A stretch of DNA of 64,000 nt from Roseiarcus sp963748545 (GCA_963748545.1 CAVVJO010000029.1:1-64000), one strand, 5' to 3'. Positions 47,620 through 57,607 are shown, numbered from the stretch's first letter. A program made the numbers and translations. The notes: generated by a model not told the origin, from the sequence alone.

Positions 47620-48677
47620 CAGGCCGGCGCGAGGCGGATGCTCGCAGGCAGGGCGTTGGCGAGGCTGGGCAACAGATACAGCCGCGCGAAGGTCAGCGCC
47701 GCGGCGCTCGACAGCCCGACTTGCTTGAGCTTGCCCATGAAGCCGCCTTGAGCCTTCGCGTCTTCGATCGACCTCGCGATCGCGTAGAGCCTTTCGAGCC
47801 CCTGCCGGAAACGCGGATTGTCGACGTCGAGGGTGATCGGGAAGGTCTGCCGGGAAATCTCCGAAGTCAGTCGGAAGACGGCGAAATCATAGTCGGTCGG
47901 GTCCATTCCGATCGCCTGGTGGAAGGCCGGCCTGCAGTGGTCGCGCACATACATCGTGGCGAACACCGCGAGCAGGAAGAACTTGATCCAGTAGACGTTG
48001 AGGCCGGAAATCAATTTGGGATTGGCGCGCATCAAGAGCGCGAAGGCTTCGCCATGGCGGAACTCGTCGTTGCACCACCGCTCGAACCATTTGAAGATCG
48101 GATGAAAACGACGGTCCGGATGCCGCTCCAGTTGCCGGAAGATCGTGATGTAGCGCGCGTAGCCGATCTTCTCGGAAAGATAGGTCGCGTAGAAGATGAA
48201 CTTCGGCCGGAAGTAAGTGTATTTCTTGGCCCTCGTCAGGAAGCCGAGATCGACGCCGATCCCGAAGTCCTTGAGCGTGTCGTTGATGAAGGCGGCGTGG
48301 CGAGCCTCGTCTCGGCTCATGAAGGTGAACAGATCCTTCATGTCCTTGTTCTTGGCCCGCTTCTTCATCTCCGCGTAAAGCACGCAGCCCGAGAATTCCG
48401 CGGTGATCGAGCTGACCAGGAAGTCGCGGAACTCCTCGGCGAGTTCCGGCGGAAGGCCGGAAAAGTCGTGGTCGAACTCGCCGTTGCGATGGAAATGGCG
48501 CTTGTTCGGATCGGACCGCATTTCAGCGATCAGTTGATCCCACTCGGCCCGGACGGGCTCGATATCGATCCTGTCGAGTTCGTCGAAGTCGGTCGTGTAG
48601 AAACGCGGGCTCAAAAGCGTGTTCTGCTGCGCGACCTGCGTGGCGTTGAACGCCTCGGGACGGGGGGATGCGTTCAT
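47616..48677 (-). CDS. acsF: Aerobic Mg-protoporphyrin IX monomethyl ester oxidative cyclase
   Basis: A 353-residue diiron enzyme that forms the fifth (E) ring of bacteriochlorophyll using oxygen. Diiron ligands appear as ITAEFSGCVLYAE, SRDEARHAAF and CNDEFRHGEAF. The start at 48677 (MNASPRPEAFNATQ) follows a clear GGAGGAAAT. Longer open sequence upstream overlaps the next gene and is not family-like. Presence of acsF shows that pigment can be made with oxygen present; the anaerobic cyclase bchE is not in this window. Confidence 0.96.
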   Translation of the reverse strand: MNASPRPEAFNATQVAQQNTLLSPRFYTTDFDELDRIDIEPVRAEWDQLIAEMRSDPNKRHFHRNGEFDHDFSGLPPELAEEFRDFLVSSITAEFSGCVLYAEMKKRAKNKDMKDLFTFMSRDEARHAAFINDTLKDFGIGVDLGFLTRAKKYTYFRPKFIFYATYLSEKIGYARYITIFRQLERHPDRRFHPIFKWFERWCNDEFRHGEAFALLMRANPKLISGLNVYWIKFFLLAVFATMYVRDHCRPAFHQAIGMDPTDYDFAVFRLTSEISRQTFPITLDVDNPRFRQGLERLYAIARSIEDAKAQGGFMGKLKQVGLSSAAALTFARLYLLPSLANALPASIRLAPAW

Positions 48678-48979
48678 AATTTCCTCCGGTCGGTGAAGCT
48701 GACGTCGTAGAGTTCGCCGAGCTCGAAATTGCCTGCGATGCGCGTCCACACGCGCTCTGGGAGGCCGGCGCGGGTAATCGTCGCCATGCGTCTGACTGCG
48801 ATCCGCTCACCGAACGGCGCGTCGGTAGGCGGGTCCCTAACCAGCACCTCGTCGCCGGGGCGAATGACATAGTCGCCGTCGATGAGGACATGGGCTTCGA
48901 GGGTCTCGGCCGAACGCTCGATCTCGACGACGCACGGCGCCTCGAAGGTCTGCCTTCGCAGCGAGGAAAGCAGGCTCAT
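48674..48979 (-). CDS. Conserved PGC small protein of unknown function
   Basis: A 101-residue protein (MSLLSSLRRQTFEAPCVVEIERSAETLEAHVLIDGDYVIRPGDEVLVRDPPTDAPFGERI and on) with a beta-rich core and no signal or membrane segment. It overlaps acsF by 4 nt and puhC by 4 nt, so it is firmly inside the operon. Small proteins of this size between puhC and acsF recur in photosynthesis clusters of related bacteria. No function can be assigned. Confidence 0.8.
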   Translation of the reverse strand: MSLLSSLRRQTFEAPCVVEIERSAETLEAHVLIDGDYVIRPGDEVLVRDPPTDAPFGERIAVRRMATITRAGLPERVWTRIAGNFELGELYDVSFTDRRKL

Positions 48980-49442
48980 CGCACCCCTCCAGACGCTTGA
49001 AAGAGCTGGGCAAAGGCGCCCGCATTCGTCTCGCCAAAGGATTCGAGCTCCAGGCGCCGGTCTGTCGCCGGGTCGTCGAGCGACAGCCTGCCGTCGTTCC
49101 AGTGGGTCAAGACGAACGGTGTCTCGTCACCGAGCCCCAATCGACGGCGGTCTCGCACAAGTCCGCGCAGGGTCTGCCGCATAAACCCGTTGGTCTCCGG
49201 AGCGACGCGATAGATTTGCGCGCCGTCGTTTGCGCGACGCACCAGAACCGAGCCGTCCTGCTGATCCTCGAACCGTACGGAGAACTCTGGACCGCCTCGG
49301 CGACCGGCGGAGCGGAGCGTCCGAGACCGGTCAGGCGCGCCGTCCAAGCGCCGCTGATCACGACCGCGATCAAAACGGCGGCGAAGATCAGAACCTCTCT
49401 CGGCATTCCCTTCGACTGACGTCTGATGGCGAGATCGTTCAT
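48976..49442 (-). CDS. puhC: Photosynthetic complex assembly protein PuhC, frameshifted
   Basis: The start MNDLAIRRQSKGMPREVLIFAAVLIAVVISGAWTARLTGLG, with one membrane anchor, is in one frame. The periplasmic part (EFSVRFEDQQDGSVLVRRANDGAQI, then FMRQTLRGLVRDRRRLGLG and a C-terminal FAQLFQASGGVR) is in another. The switch is near 49288. The span is 467 nt, so here one base is missing (or two are extra), unlike the +1 cases elsewhere. PuhC supports reaction-centre/LH1 formation. Neighbours are puhB and the small PGC protein. Confidence 0.85.
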
Positions 49443-49451
49443 CGTCCATCC

Positions 49452-50102
49452 CTAAGCTGCAGCCCGTTCCCCAAGCGTCAGCGCCTTGGAACGAGGTTCA
49501 ACCTTGGCTTCGGGAACCGCCGTCGTGGGCGCCTGGCCGGAGGCGGCGCAAAGGGCGGCCGCGACGGTCGCGGCGACCCCTGCTGCGTCAGCCACGCAAC
49601 GCAGGCAGGGCTGAGGCTTGAGAAGATGGAATGGACGGGCGCTCGGCCACAGGAACCAGTAACCGATCCGCCTGCCCTTCAGAAGCGCAAGCGGAATGTC
49701 CCCCGTCCCGTCGCCATAGACCCGCGCCGAAGCCGAGCCGATGTCCTTGAACGGAATATTGATGAAAATCGGCAGCGCGATCCCGACCTTGAGCACCAGG
49801 CGCCGAGAGGTGACGACGTAGAGCGTGGTCCGCGCCGACAGGAAGGCGAGCCCCGCGATAATGGCGAGGGCTGCGGCGCCAAATCCCAGCGTCTTGACGC
49901 CGACAAGCGCCGCCGCGCTCCATCCGAGTTCGGCCGACGACCACACGCTCCAGACCGTCAGCGCCACAAAATAGGCGGCGACGAAGTCCGCCCGGTATGC
50001 ACGCCGCGCCAGGCTGATCCACCGGGGCTTGCCGTGCCAAAGGACCTGCTCCCCGTCCGGCACGTCGGCAGGCAGCAGCTTTTCGAGGCTGACAGCTTTC
50101 AT
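49452..50102 (-). CDS. puhB: Photosynthetic complex assembly protein PuhB
   Basis: A 216-residue protein with DGEQVLWHGKPRWISLARRAYR, two central hydrophobic segments and the PH-like part RTTLYVVTSRRLVLKVGIALPIFINIPFKDI typical of PuhB. An Ala-rich C-terminal tail holds another hydrophobic stretch. PuhB is a dimeric reaction-centre assembly factor. Its ATG overlaps the puhA stop by 4 nt (50099-50102). The frame is intact. Confidence 0.92.
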   Translation of the reverse strand: MKAVSLEKLLPADVPDGEQVLWHGKPRWISLARRAYRADFVAAYFVALTVWSVWSSAELGWSAAALVGVKTLGFGAAALAIIAGLAFLSARTTLYVVTSRRLVLKVGIALPIFINIPFKDIGSASARVYGDGTGDIPLALLKGRRIGYWFLWPSARPFHLLKPQPCLRCVADAAGVAATVAAALCAASGQAPTTAVPEAKVEPRSKALTLGERAAA

Positions 50103-50860
50103 AGCAGCGGCTCCAAACGCGCGGCCGTCGCGTAAAGCGTGCCCGCTCCATAGTACGCCGAGATCTTGTCTTCCTCGAGCAGCGTGACCCTGTCGGGCTC
50201 CTTGGTCGCCGGCACGTTGGCGAACTGCGCCGCGTTAAGGGCGCTCACCGTCACCCGCCGCTCCTTAGCGTTGATGTCCGCGAAGTGGACCGGGATCAGG
50301 ACGCGCCCGCCCGTCCCGAGATCCATCTCGTAGTAACGGAGGATCGATTCGGCGCGGTCGACCCAGAGGTCTCGGATCACACCGCCCTGCATCCGGTCGG
50401 CGCCGAAGACCGCATATCCAATCGGATTTGCGCCTTCGGCTGGGACCGCAAAATTCGTCGCGACGCGCAAAGGCGCGATGAGGTCGTGCCCCTCGGCTGT
50501 CTTATAGGGAATGTCCGACCGGTTGGCGTAGCTGCCAGGCCCGACGTTCGCGAGCAAGGGATCGCCGGTCGGGGTCAGCGGCGCCCCCGGCCAGGGTTCG
50601 GTCTTCGTCGCGTTGATCGGTCGGTCGTCCGGCTGGAAATTGGGGGCATTGACCCTCCGCCCGTCCCAGCGCCAGAACGTCTTTGGCGACGGAATCGAGA
50701 TGACATCCCTGGCCCTGACGCCGCGCTGGCCATCGGACTCGAGCGGATAGCCCTCGCGCCGATCCTCACGTCGCAGATAGAACACCAACCCCGCGAAAAA
50801 AAACCAGAATGCATAGAGGACAATCTGCGCGACGTCCAAGTTGCCGATGGCGCCTCTCAT
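50099..50860 (-). CDS. puhA: Photosynthetic reaction centre H subunit
   Basis: A 253-residue protein starting MRGAIGNLDVAQIVLYAFWFFFAGLVFYLRREDRREGYPLE, a single membrane helix followed by the large cytoplasmic beta domain (GDPLLANVGPGSYANRSDIP, ADRMQGGVIRDLWVDRAE, RVLIPVHFADI). It caps the L/M core and conducts protons to QB. ATG at 50860 follows GGAGTAG. A longer open frame upstream overlaps lhaA and is not used. L and M (puf) are not in the window. Confidence 0.96.
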   Translation of the reverse strand: MRGAIGNLDVAQIVLYAFWFFFAGLVFYLRREDRREGYPLESDGQRGVRARDVISIPSPKTFWRWDGRRVNAPNFQPDDRPINATKTEPWPGAPLTPTGDPLLANVGPGSYANRSDIPYKTAEGHDLIAPLRVATNFAVPAEGANPIGYAVFGADRMQGGVIRDLWVDRAESILRYYEMDLGTGGRVLIPVHFADINAKERRVTVSALNAAQFANVPATKEPDRVTLLEEDKISAYYGAGTLYATAARLEPLL

Positions 50861-52311
50861 GACCCTACTCCTCCAGATCGAAGCCCGACGACGACCACAG
50901 ACGCGAGAGGGGATGACGCGCCGTGGAAGTCGTTGCGTGGGCGGACAAGCGGCCCGATGGCGACAAGGGTCGCCAGCAGGAGAAAGATTTCGACGACGTA
51001 AACGATCGTGTACCCCGTGACGGGGCTCGCAACCGCGTCGCCGAATGCGCCCGAGAGCGCGAGCGAGGAGCCGAGATCGTTGACCACGCCGCTGAAAGCG
51101 ACGGCGAGACCGGCGGCGGTTGCTTGGGAAGCGCTCCAAGCGCCCAGCGCAAGACCACGGTCCTGCGGCTTCGCGAGCGCCATCGAGGCCGTCAGCGTCC
51201 CGTGCGCAAACAGCCCGCCGCCGAATCCGATCATCGCGACGCCAAGGCCGAACAGCAGCCCGGTTTCAAGCGGCGCCGATAGAATGACACACGCGAACGC
51301 GACGACCCCAACAAGGGCGCCGAAGCCCGCGACGCGATGGGGATCGGCCCCGTGCGCCAAACGCCGGGCAGCGAGCAGGAGACCCGCGCCGCCGCCAAGC
51401 GCCAGCATCGCGGTGAGCGCGGTCGTCACGCCGACCGGCAGATGAAGGATTTTGCCGCCATAGGGCTCGAGCAGGATGTCCTGCATGCTGAACCCGGCGG
51501 TTCCGAGGGCGGTCGCGACCAATCGCCGCCGCGTACGGCCAACGCTGGCGAAATCTGCCCAAGCGTCGCGGAAGCGAACGGATCGCGACGGCGACGCGGC
51601 CAACTTCAAGTTCCGCGGCTCCTGCTTCCACAGCGCGACGCAATTCAGCACCATCGTTGCGAGCGCCGCGCCCTGCACCACTTGGATCAGCCGAACTTCG
51701 CTGAAGTGGCGCAGAGCAAAGCCAAACATCACCGCGCTGACCGCCATGCCAACGAGAAGCATTGCGCAAAGGAGCGCGACGACCCGCGGGCGCGCGCGCT
51801 CGGGAGCGAGGTCGGTCGCCAGGGCGAGGCCGATCGTCTGAACCGTGTGAAGACCCGCCCCGACGAGCAGGAACGCCAGCCCCGCAGCAGCCTGCCCAAG
51901 CCACCGAGGTCCCGTCGTATCGCCAGACAGAAGGATCAGCGCGAACGGCATAATGGCGAAGCCGCCGAACTGCAACAGCGTGCCGAACCAGATGTAGGGG
52001 ATCCTTTTCCAGCCGAGCACAGATCTGTGGTGGTCGGAGCGAAAGCCGATCAGCGCGCGAACCGGCGCGAACAGCAGCGGCAGCGCCAGCATCGAGGCGA
52101 CGATCCACGACGGGACCGCGAGTTCGACGATCATAACCCTGTTCAGCGTCCCGATCAGCAAGACCACCGCCATGCCAACGGTCACCTGGAAAAGCGACAG
52201 TCGCAGGAGACGTCCAATCGGCAGTTCTGGCGTGGCCGCGTCGGCGAACGGAAGGAACCGTGGGCCGAGGCTCAGGAACCCTTGGACGATGGCGGCTCCG
52301 GGGCCCTTCAT
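50857..52311 (-). CDS. lhaA: LH1 assembly transporter-like protein LhaA (BCD family MFS)
   Basis: A 484-residue 12-helix protein starting MKGPGAAIVQGFLSLGPRFLPFADAATPELPIGRLLRLSLFQVTVGMAVVLLIGTLNRVM, closely parallel to pucC of this window. It includes MQDILLEPYGGKILHLPVG in the middle, the BCD-family signature. The start at 52311 forms ATGA-type overlap with bchM (52308-52311). LhaA is required for normal LH1 assembly. The frame is intact. Confidence 0.94.
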   Translation of the reverse strand: MKGPGAAIVQGFLSLGPRFLPFADAATPELPIGRLLRLSLFQVTVGMAVVLLIGTLNRVMIVELAVPSWIVASMLALPLLFAPVRALIGFRSDHHRSVLGWKRIPYIWFGTLLQFGGFAIMPFALILLSGDTTGPRWLGQAAAGLAFLLVGAGLHTVQTIGLALATDLAPERARPRVVALLCAMLLVGMAVSAVMFGFALRHFSEVRLIQVVQGAALATMVLNCVALWKQEPRNLKLAASPSRSVRFRDAWADFASVGRTRRRLVATALGTAGFSMQDILLEPYGGKILHLPVGVTTALTAMLALGGGAGLLLAARRLAHGADPHRVAGFGALVGVVAFACVILSAPLETGLLFGLGVAMIGFGGGLFAHGTLTASMALAKPQDRGLALGAWSASQATAAGLAVAFSGVVNDLGSSLALSGAFGDAVASPVTGYTIVYVVEIFLLLATLVAIGPLVRPRNDFHGASSPLASVVVVGLRSGGVGS

Positions 52312-53009
52312 GACCGCGCGACCTCCAGCGCCTCGGAGATGTAGAAGCCGCTCACGATCCGTGCGCTCCGCGCGGTGCGCCAAGTCTGGCCCGCCAACGC
52401 GCGTCGGAGACGCCCTTCGAGGTCGCGCCGCGAGATTGGCGCGATCGAGGGCGCGCGGTCGCCGCGCGGCAGGAGCCGCCCGACTGTATGCATGAGCGTG
52501 AGAAGCGGCGTACGCGGAGCGATGGTGAAGACGACGCCAGTCTCGGCGCGCGCCGCGAGAGCCGACACCATGCGTGCGATGTCCCCGCCCTCGTAATGGA
52601 TGAGGCTGTCCATCGCCACGATGAAGTCGAAGCGCCCGTGCGCTGGGTCGAGCATGTCTCCGACCGCAAAGGTTGCCTCGCCGGGCGCGATACCGCGAGG
52701 CATGCGTTCATTGGCGAGCGCCACAAGGGTCGGCGAGACGTCGACGCCCAGCACGGAGGCGCCGCGGCGCGCGAGGGCTATCGACAGGGCGCCCGTCCCG
52801 CAGCCGGCGTCGAGCACACGCGCCCCCCGCAGATCCGGAGGAAGCCAGGAGGCGATCGTTTCCCGCATCGCATCTCGTCCCGCCCGCACCGTTGCGCGAA
52901 TTCGGCTCACGGGCGCATCCGATGTGAGGCGCGTCCAGGCGTCGACGGCCGTCCGGTCGAAGTAGCGCTCGAGCTCAGCACGCCGGGCGATGTAGGAAGC
53001 GCTCGTCAT
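52308..53009 (-). CDS. bchM: Mg-protoporphyrin IX O-methyltransferase
   Basis: A 233-residue SAM-dependent methyltransferase. Motif I is VLDAGCGTGALSIALARRGASVLGVDVSPTLV; FDFIVAMDSLIHYEGGDIARM and a Rossmann-type C-terminal half follow. It methylates the ring-C propionate before AcsF acts. The start at 53009 (MTSASYIARRAELERYFDRTAVDAW) overlaps the bchL stop (ATGA). Order bchH-bchL-bchM-lhaA-puhA is the classical one. Confidence 0.95.
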   Translation of the reverse strand: MTSASYIARRAELERYFDRTAVDAWTRLTSDAPVSRIRATVRAGRDAMRETIASWLPPDLRGARVLDAGCGTGALSIALARRGASVLGVDVSPTLVALANERMPRGIAPGEATFAVGDMLDPAHGRFDFIVAMDSLIHYEGGDIARMVSALAARAETGVVFTIAPRTPLLTLMHTVGRLLPRGDRAPSIAPISRRDLEGRLRRALAGQTWRTARSARIVSGFYISEALEVARS

Positions 53010-53891
53010 CAGTCGAATCCCAGGAACTCGAACAGGTCGCGATCTTTCATCGGCTTGGCGGGGAGCGCCTCGACGCCGGCCCATAGCCGCTCGGCGAGGC
53101 CGAGATATTCGTTCTGAACCGCCTCGAGTTCCGGCGACGCCTCCATTTCGAACAGAGTCGACTTTTTGAGGCGGCTGCGGCGGACGACATCGAGATCGCG
53201 GAAGTGCGCGAGCCGCTCAAGCCCGGTCGCAGCGTTGTAGCGGTCAATCTCGTCGACTGCAGCGCTCCGGTTGGCGATCACGCCGCCGAGACGGACGTCG
53301 TAGTTTTTTCCCTTGGCGTGGATAGCCGCGACGATGCGGTTCATAGCAAAGATCGAGTCGAAGTCGTTCGCCGTCACGATCAACGCCCGCTCGGCGTGTT
53401 GCAGCGGAGAAGCGAAGCCGCCGCATACGACGTCGCCCAGCACGTCGAAGATCACGACGTCGGTGTCCTCGAGCAGGCGGTGCTCCTTAAGAAGCTTGAC
53501 GGTCTGCCCGACCACATAGCCGCCGCAGCCGGTGCCTGCAGGCGGGCCGCCGGCCTCGACGCACATGACGCCAGCGTAGCCAGTCGCGACGAAATCTTCG
53601 ACTCGAAGCTCCTCGCTGTGGAAATTGACCGAACTCGAGAACATCGATGACGGTCGGCACGAGGCGCTTGGTCAAGGTGAAGGTCGAATCGTGCTTCGGA
53701 TCGCAGCCGATCTGCAGCACCCGCTTGCCGATCTTGGCGAACGCGACCGACAGGTTGGAAGAGGTCGTGCTCTTGCCGATCCCGCCCTTGCCGTAGATTG
53801 CGAACACCTTCGCCGTGCCGATGGTGTCGGTCGGGTCGAGCTCGACCTGACAAGAGCCTGAGGGTCGTTGCGCTCTAATTGCGAGATTCAT
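53009..53891 (-). CDS. bchL: Dark-operative protochlorophyllide reductase, iron protein BchL, one-base frameshift
   Basis: The N-terminal part has P-loop VFAIYGKGGIGKST and IGCDPKHDSTFTLT; the C-terminal part is in a second frame. Removing one base in the AA at 53632-53633 gives VIDVLESVNFHSEELR. On the repaired 293-residue protein the two [4Fe-4S] cysteines are Cys122 (GTGCGG) and Cys156 (GDVVCGG). BchL is the nitrogenase-like ATP-dependent electron donor to BchNB. The span is 883 nt, 294 codons plus 1. Confidence 0.95.
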
Positions 53892-56800
53892 GCCGCCATC
53901 CCCGGGCTCACGCCCTCCAGTCGATCTTCAAATTCGTCACCCGCCTCCATGAGCTCCGCGAGGGTCTCAGGATCAGGCGCCCAGTAACCGCGCTCGTGTG
54001 CTTCCATCATTCGGTTCGCGAGTTTCGAGGAGGCCTCCGGGTTAAGTCGGCTGAGGCGTCGACGCATCTCGGGGTCCAGCACAAAGGTTTGCGTGATCTT
54101 TTCGTAAACCCAAGGATCAACCTGTCCGGTGGTCGCGGACCAGCCGACCGTGTTGGTGACATGAGCCTCAATCTGTCGGACGCCCTCGTAGCCATGCTTG
54201 AGCATCCCCTCGTACCACTTGGGATTGAGGACCCGCGTACGCGTTTCGAGCGCGACTTGCTCGCTGAGCGAGCGCACCTTGCCGTCGCCCCGCGTCTGGT
54301 CGGAAATGTAGATCGGCGCCACGCGCCCCCCGCGTGCTCGGGCCGCGGCTCGGCCCATCCCTCCGAGGCTGTCGAAGTAGTGGTCAATCGAGGTCACGCC
54401 GAGTTCGACGCTGTCGAGATTCTGGTACGCGAAGTCCACGTTCCCCAGCACGCTCTGCAATAACTCCGGCTGTGGCGCCGACTGTCCCTTGCGACCATAG
54501 GCGAAGCATTTCCGCCGCCCAAAAGTATTCGAGATCTCGTCCTCGTCGGTCCAGGCGCCAGCGTCGATCAGCATCCCAACGTTCGCGCCGTAGGCGCCCT
54601 CGGCGTTGCTGAACACCCGGAGGGCGGCAGTCTCGAGGTCGCACCCGGTTTCGGCGCTCCGCTTCAACGCATGCTTGCGGACGAAGTTCATCGCGTCCGG
54701 CTCGTCTGCGCTTGCCGCCAGGTAACAGGCTTCGGCTAGGAGGCGAACCTGAAGCGGAAGCAGGTCGCGGAAGATACCGGAAACCGTGACGACAATGTCG
54801 ACCCGCGGGCGCCCGAGCGATTCGAGCGGGATGAGGTCCGCGCCGGCAAGCCTGCCGTAAGCATCGAAGCGCGGACGCGCACCGATCAGGGCGAGCGCCT
54901 GACCAATCGGGCCGCCTTCGCTCTTGAGATTGTCCGTGCCCCAAAGAACGATCGCCACGCATTCGGGGAACGGGTGACCGTCCGCGGCATATCGGGCGAG
55001 GACCAATGCGGCTTGGCGCGCGCCGTCGGCGAGCGCAAACGCGCTCGGGATCCGGTAAGGGTCGAAACCGTGCAGATTGCGCCCTGTCGGCAGGATCGCC
55101 GGATTGCGAAGCAAGTCGCCGCCGGCGACGGGCGCTACAAAGCGACCGTCAAGCGCGCACAGGAGCGCGGATGTCTCATGGTCCTCCGCAAGCAGGCGAT
55201 CAAGACGCGCGAGCTCGGCGAAGGCTTTGCGCGTCTCGGGGGTCACGGGCGCGCCAAACGTCGCCATCGCCGCATCCAGGGACCCACCTGCCGAAAGCGT
55301 CTTGAGGCCCGCGAGATCGCCTGTGAGGTTCATCGAACCTTCGGCAAGCGCAGCCAGCGTTTCGGCGCGCTCGTCTGCGGCCGGAGGTTCCCCGACGACA
55401 TGGAGCCCATGCGGGATCAGAGTATATTCGAGTTCGAGGATCGCCGTCCCGAGTTTGGCGATCTCGTCCACCGCGCGCGCGCCCCAGCTCGGTTCGGAGT
55501 GGGCAAGGTTGACGGCCGCCGCCTGGGCCTGGATGAGCTCGGCCAGGCGCGTTCGCTCTTCGCTCGTCTCCAGATCCGTCGCGCGGTAACGCTCGACCGA
55601 CGCCTTGAGGTCGGTGAGCCCTCGATAGAGTCCGGCTTGCGCGAGCGAAGGGGTGAGGTAACTGACGAGGGTCGCCGCCGAGCGGCGTTTGGCGAGCGCC
55701 CCTTCTGATGGGTTGTTTGCCGCGTAGAGATAAATGTTCGGCAGGGCGCCGATCAGACGCTCCGGCCAGCAGGATGCGGACATGCCGACCTGCTTGCCCG
55801 GCATGAATTCGAGCGAGCCGTGCATCCCGAAATGCAGCACGACATCGGCCTCGAAGTCTTCGCGCAGGTAACGATAGAAGGCAGAAAAAGCGTGAGTCGG
55901 CGCGAAGCCGCGCTCGAACAGGAGCCGCATCGGGTCGCCCTCGTAGCCCATCGCTGGCTGCACGCCCACAAGAACTTGGCCGAAGCGGGCGCCGAGAACG
56001 AAAATGGATGACCCGTCGGTTTGGTGGCGACCGGGCGCCGGTCCCCACTGCGCCTCGATCTCGGCTAGGTGCTCCTCGTGCCGGATGTGATCGTCGACCG
56101 GAATGCGCGCGACCACATTGGCGCCGGTTCCGAAGCGCTCCGCGTTTCCGCGCAAGATGTTTTCGCGCAGCGCGTCAACGGTGTCCGGAAGCTGGACCGT
56201 GTAGCCGCCAGCCTTCATCGCCTTCAGTGTATTGAATAGGGACTCGTACACGCCGAGGAAAGCCGCGGTGCCCGTCGCGCCGCCATTCGGCGGGAAGTTA
56301 AAGAGGACGATAGCCACCTTGCGTTGGGCGCGCTCCGAGCGGCGCAAGCGGACAAGTCGCTCGACCCGTTCGGCCAGACGGTCGATCCGTTCCGGGTGCG
56401 GGCGAAGATCGCGCTCGGCCCCCTGCGGAGCGGTTTCGCGGCGTCCGCCGAACACGGTCGGAGCGCAGGCCCCGTCAAGCTCGGGGATCGCCACCATCAT
56501 GGTCGCCTCGACCGGGGACAGGCCGCGGTCAGAAGCTTCCCACTGCTCGACCGTCTGAAATTCAAGGGCGTGAGCGGCGATGTAGGGGACATCGAGATCG
56601 TTGAGAAGCGCGGCTGCGCCGGCGGCGTCGTTATAGGCCGGCCCGCCCACCAGCGAGAACCCCGTCAGCGAGACAAGCGCGTCGATCGTCGGAACGCCGT
56701 TGCGTTTGAAGAAAGCGTCAACCGCAGTGCGAGCATCAAGGCCGCTCGCGAAAGCCGGAATCACTCTCAGACCCCGCATCTCCAGCGCCGCGATCACAGC

Positions 56801-57607
56801 GTCGTAGTGAGCCGTGTTGTTGGCAAGCAGATAGGAACGCATGAGCAGGAGACCGACCGTCCCTACGGCTTCCTTGACCGCTGGACGTGGCAGCGCGTCG
56901 ACGTTGACGCCCATACGATGGGCGGCTCGGGGGTGATAGACGCCAACTTCGGGATACTCGACGGGCAGCGGCGCCTTCAGCGCGCCGCGCAGGCCCGCGT
57001 GCTCGCCGCTCGCGTAACGATTGAGCAGGAACCGCACGAGGCTAACCACATTCTCGTCCGAACCCGCGAGCCAGTACTGCAGCGTGAGGAAATACGCGCG
57101 CACATCCTGAGCGGCGCCCGGAACGAAGCGCAGGATCTTGGGAATCCGACGAAGCATCGCAAGTTGCTTCTCCCCGCCGGTGTCGGACGGCTTCGAACTG
57201 CCGCGCAGTCGCTTGAGGAAGTCGAGCGCCCCGCGTTTCGTGCCGTCCATGTTGAACCGGCCGACGCGCGTCAGCTTGACGATTTCAGGGGCCGACATAC
57301 AGCCGAGCACAGCCGCGCAGCTATCGCGCCGCGCACGGATCGCCGGGAGGACGGCCTCGGCGTGCTCCTCCATGAACAACATCGTCGCCACGATGATGTC
57401 GGCCTCGGCAATCGAATCAAGGCAGCCTTTCAGAGACGCCGGATCGTTCCAATCCGCAGCGGCGTGGAAGGCAAGCTCGAGTCCCGGAATGTCCCGCACC
57501 AGAATCCGGCGTGCGCGAGCGACCGCCCCCGCGAGATGGTTGTCGAGGGTAACGATCACAAAGCGCGGACCCGCGCGCTCAGCGGCCGAAGTGGGCTTTG
57601 GCTTCAT
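53888..57607 (-). CDS. bchH: Magnesium chelatase subunit BchH
   Basis: A 1239-residue porphyrin-binding subunit that inserts Mg2+ into protoporphyrin IX with BchI and BchD, which are not in this window. CobN/Mg-chelatase motifs include SLVRFLLNRYASGEHAG, FNFPPNGGATGTAAFLGV, VVLHFGMHGSLEFMPGKQVGMSASCWPERLIG and the GSYGANV-like AYGANVGMLIDAGAW. It overlaps bchB by 29 nt and bchL by 4 nt. Length is normal and the frame is intact over 3.7 kb. Confidence 0.96.
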   Translation of the reverse strand: MKPKPTSAAERAGPRFVIVTLDNHLAGAVARARRILVRDIPGLELAFHAAADWNDPASLKGCLDSIAEADIIVATMLFMEEHAEAVLPAIRARRDSCAAVLGCMSAPEIVKLTRVGRFNMDGTKRGALDFLKRLRGSSKPSDTGGEKQLAMLRRIPKILRFVPGAAQDVRAYFLTLQYWLAGSDENVVSLVRFLLNRYASGEHAGLRGALKAPLPVEYPEVGVYHPRAAHRMGVNVDALPRPAVKEAVGTVGLLLMRSYLLANNTAHYDAVIAALEMRGLRVIPAFASGLDARTAVDAFFKRNGVPTIDALVSLTGFSLVGGPAYNDAAGAAALLNDLDVPYIAAHALEFQTVEQWEASDRGLSPVEATMMVAIPELDGACAPTVFGGRRETAPQGAERDLRPHPERIDRLAERVERLVRLRRSERAQRKVAIVLFNFPPNGGATGTAAFLGVYESLFNTLKAMKAGGYTVQLPDTVDALRENILRGNAERFGTGANVVARIPVDDHIRHEEHLAEIEAQWGPAPGRHQTDGSSIFVLGARFGQVLVGVQPAMGYEGDPMRLLFERGFAPTHAFSAFYRYLREDFEADVVLHFGMHGSLEFMPGKQVGMSASCWPERLIGALPNIYLYAANNPSEGALAKRRSAATLVSYLTPSLAQAGLYRGLTDLKASVERYRATDLETSEERTRLAELIQAQAAAVNLAHSEPSWGARAVDEIAKLGTAILELEYTLIPHGLHVVGEPPAADERAETLAALAEGSMNLTGDLAGLKTLSAGGSLDAAMATFGAPVTPETRKAFAELARLDRLLAEDHETSALLCALDGRFVAPVAGGDLLRNPAILPTGRNLHGFDPYRIPSAFALADGARQAALVLARYAADGHPFPECVAIVLWGTDNLKSEGGPIGQALALIGARPRFDAYGRLAGADLIPLESLGRPRVDIVVTVSGIFRDLLPLQVRLLAEACYLAASADEPDAMNFVRKHALKRSAETGCDLETAALRVFSNAEGAYGANVGMLIDAGAWTDEDEISNTFGRRKCFAYGRKGQSAPQPELLQSVLGNVDFAYQNLDSVELGVTSIDHYFDSLGGMGRAAARARGGRVAPIYISDQTRGDGKVRSLSEQVALETRTRVLNPKWYEGMLKHGYEGVRQIEAHVTNTVGWSATTGQVDPWVYEKITQTFVLDPEMRRRLSRLNPEASSKLANRMMEAHERGYWAPDPETLAELMEAGDEFEDRLEGVSPGMAA

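Noticed and set aside
48674..48749. Upstream extension of acsF by 24 codons
   Set aside because: The extension overlaps the conserved small protein gene and has no similarity to AcsF, while MNASPRPEA at 48677 has a good ribosome-binding site.
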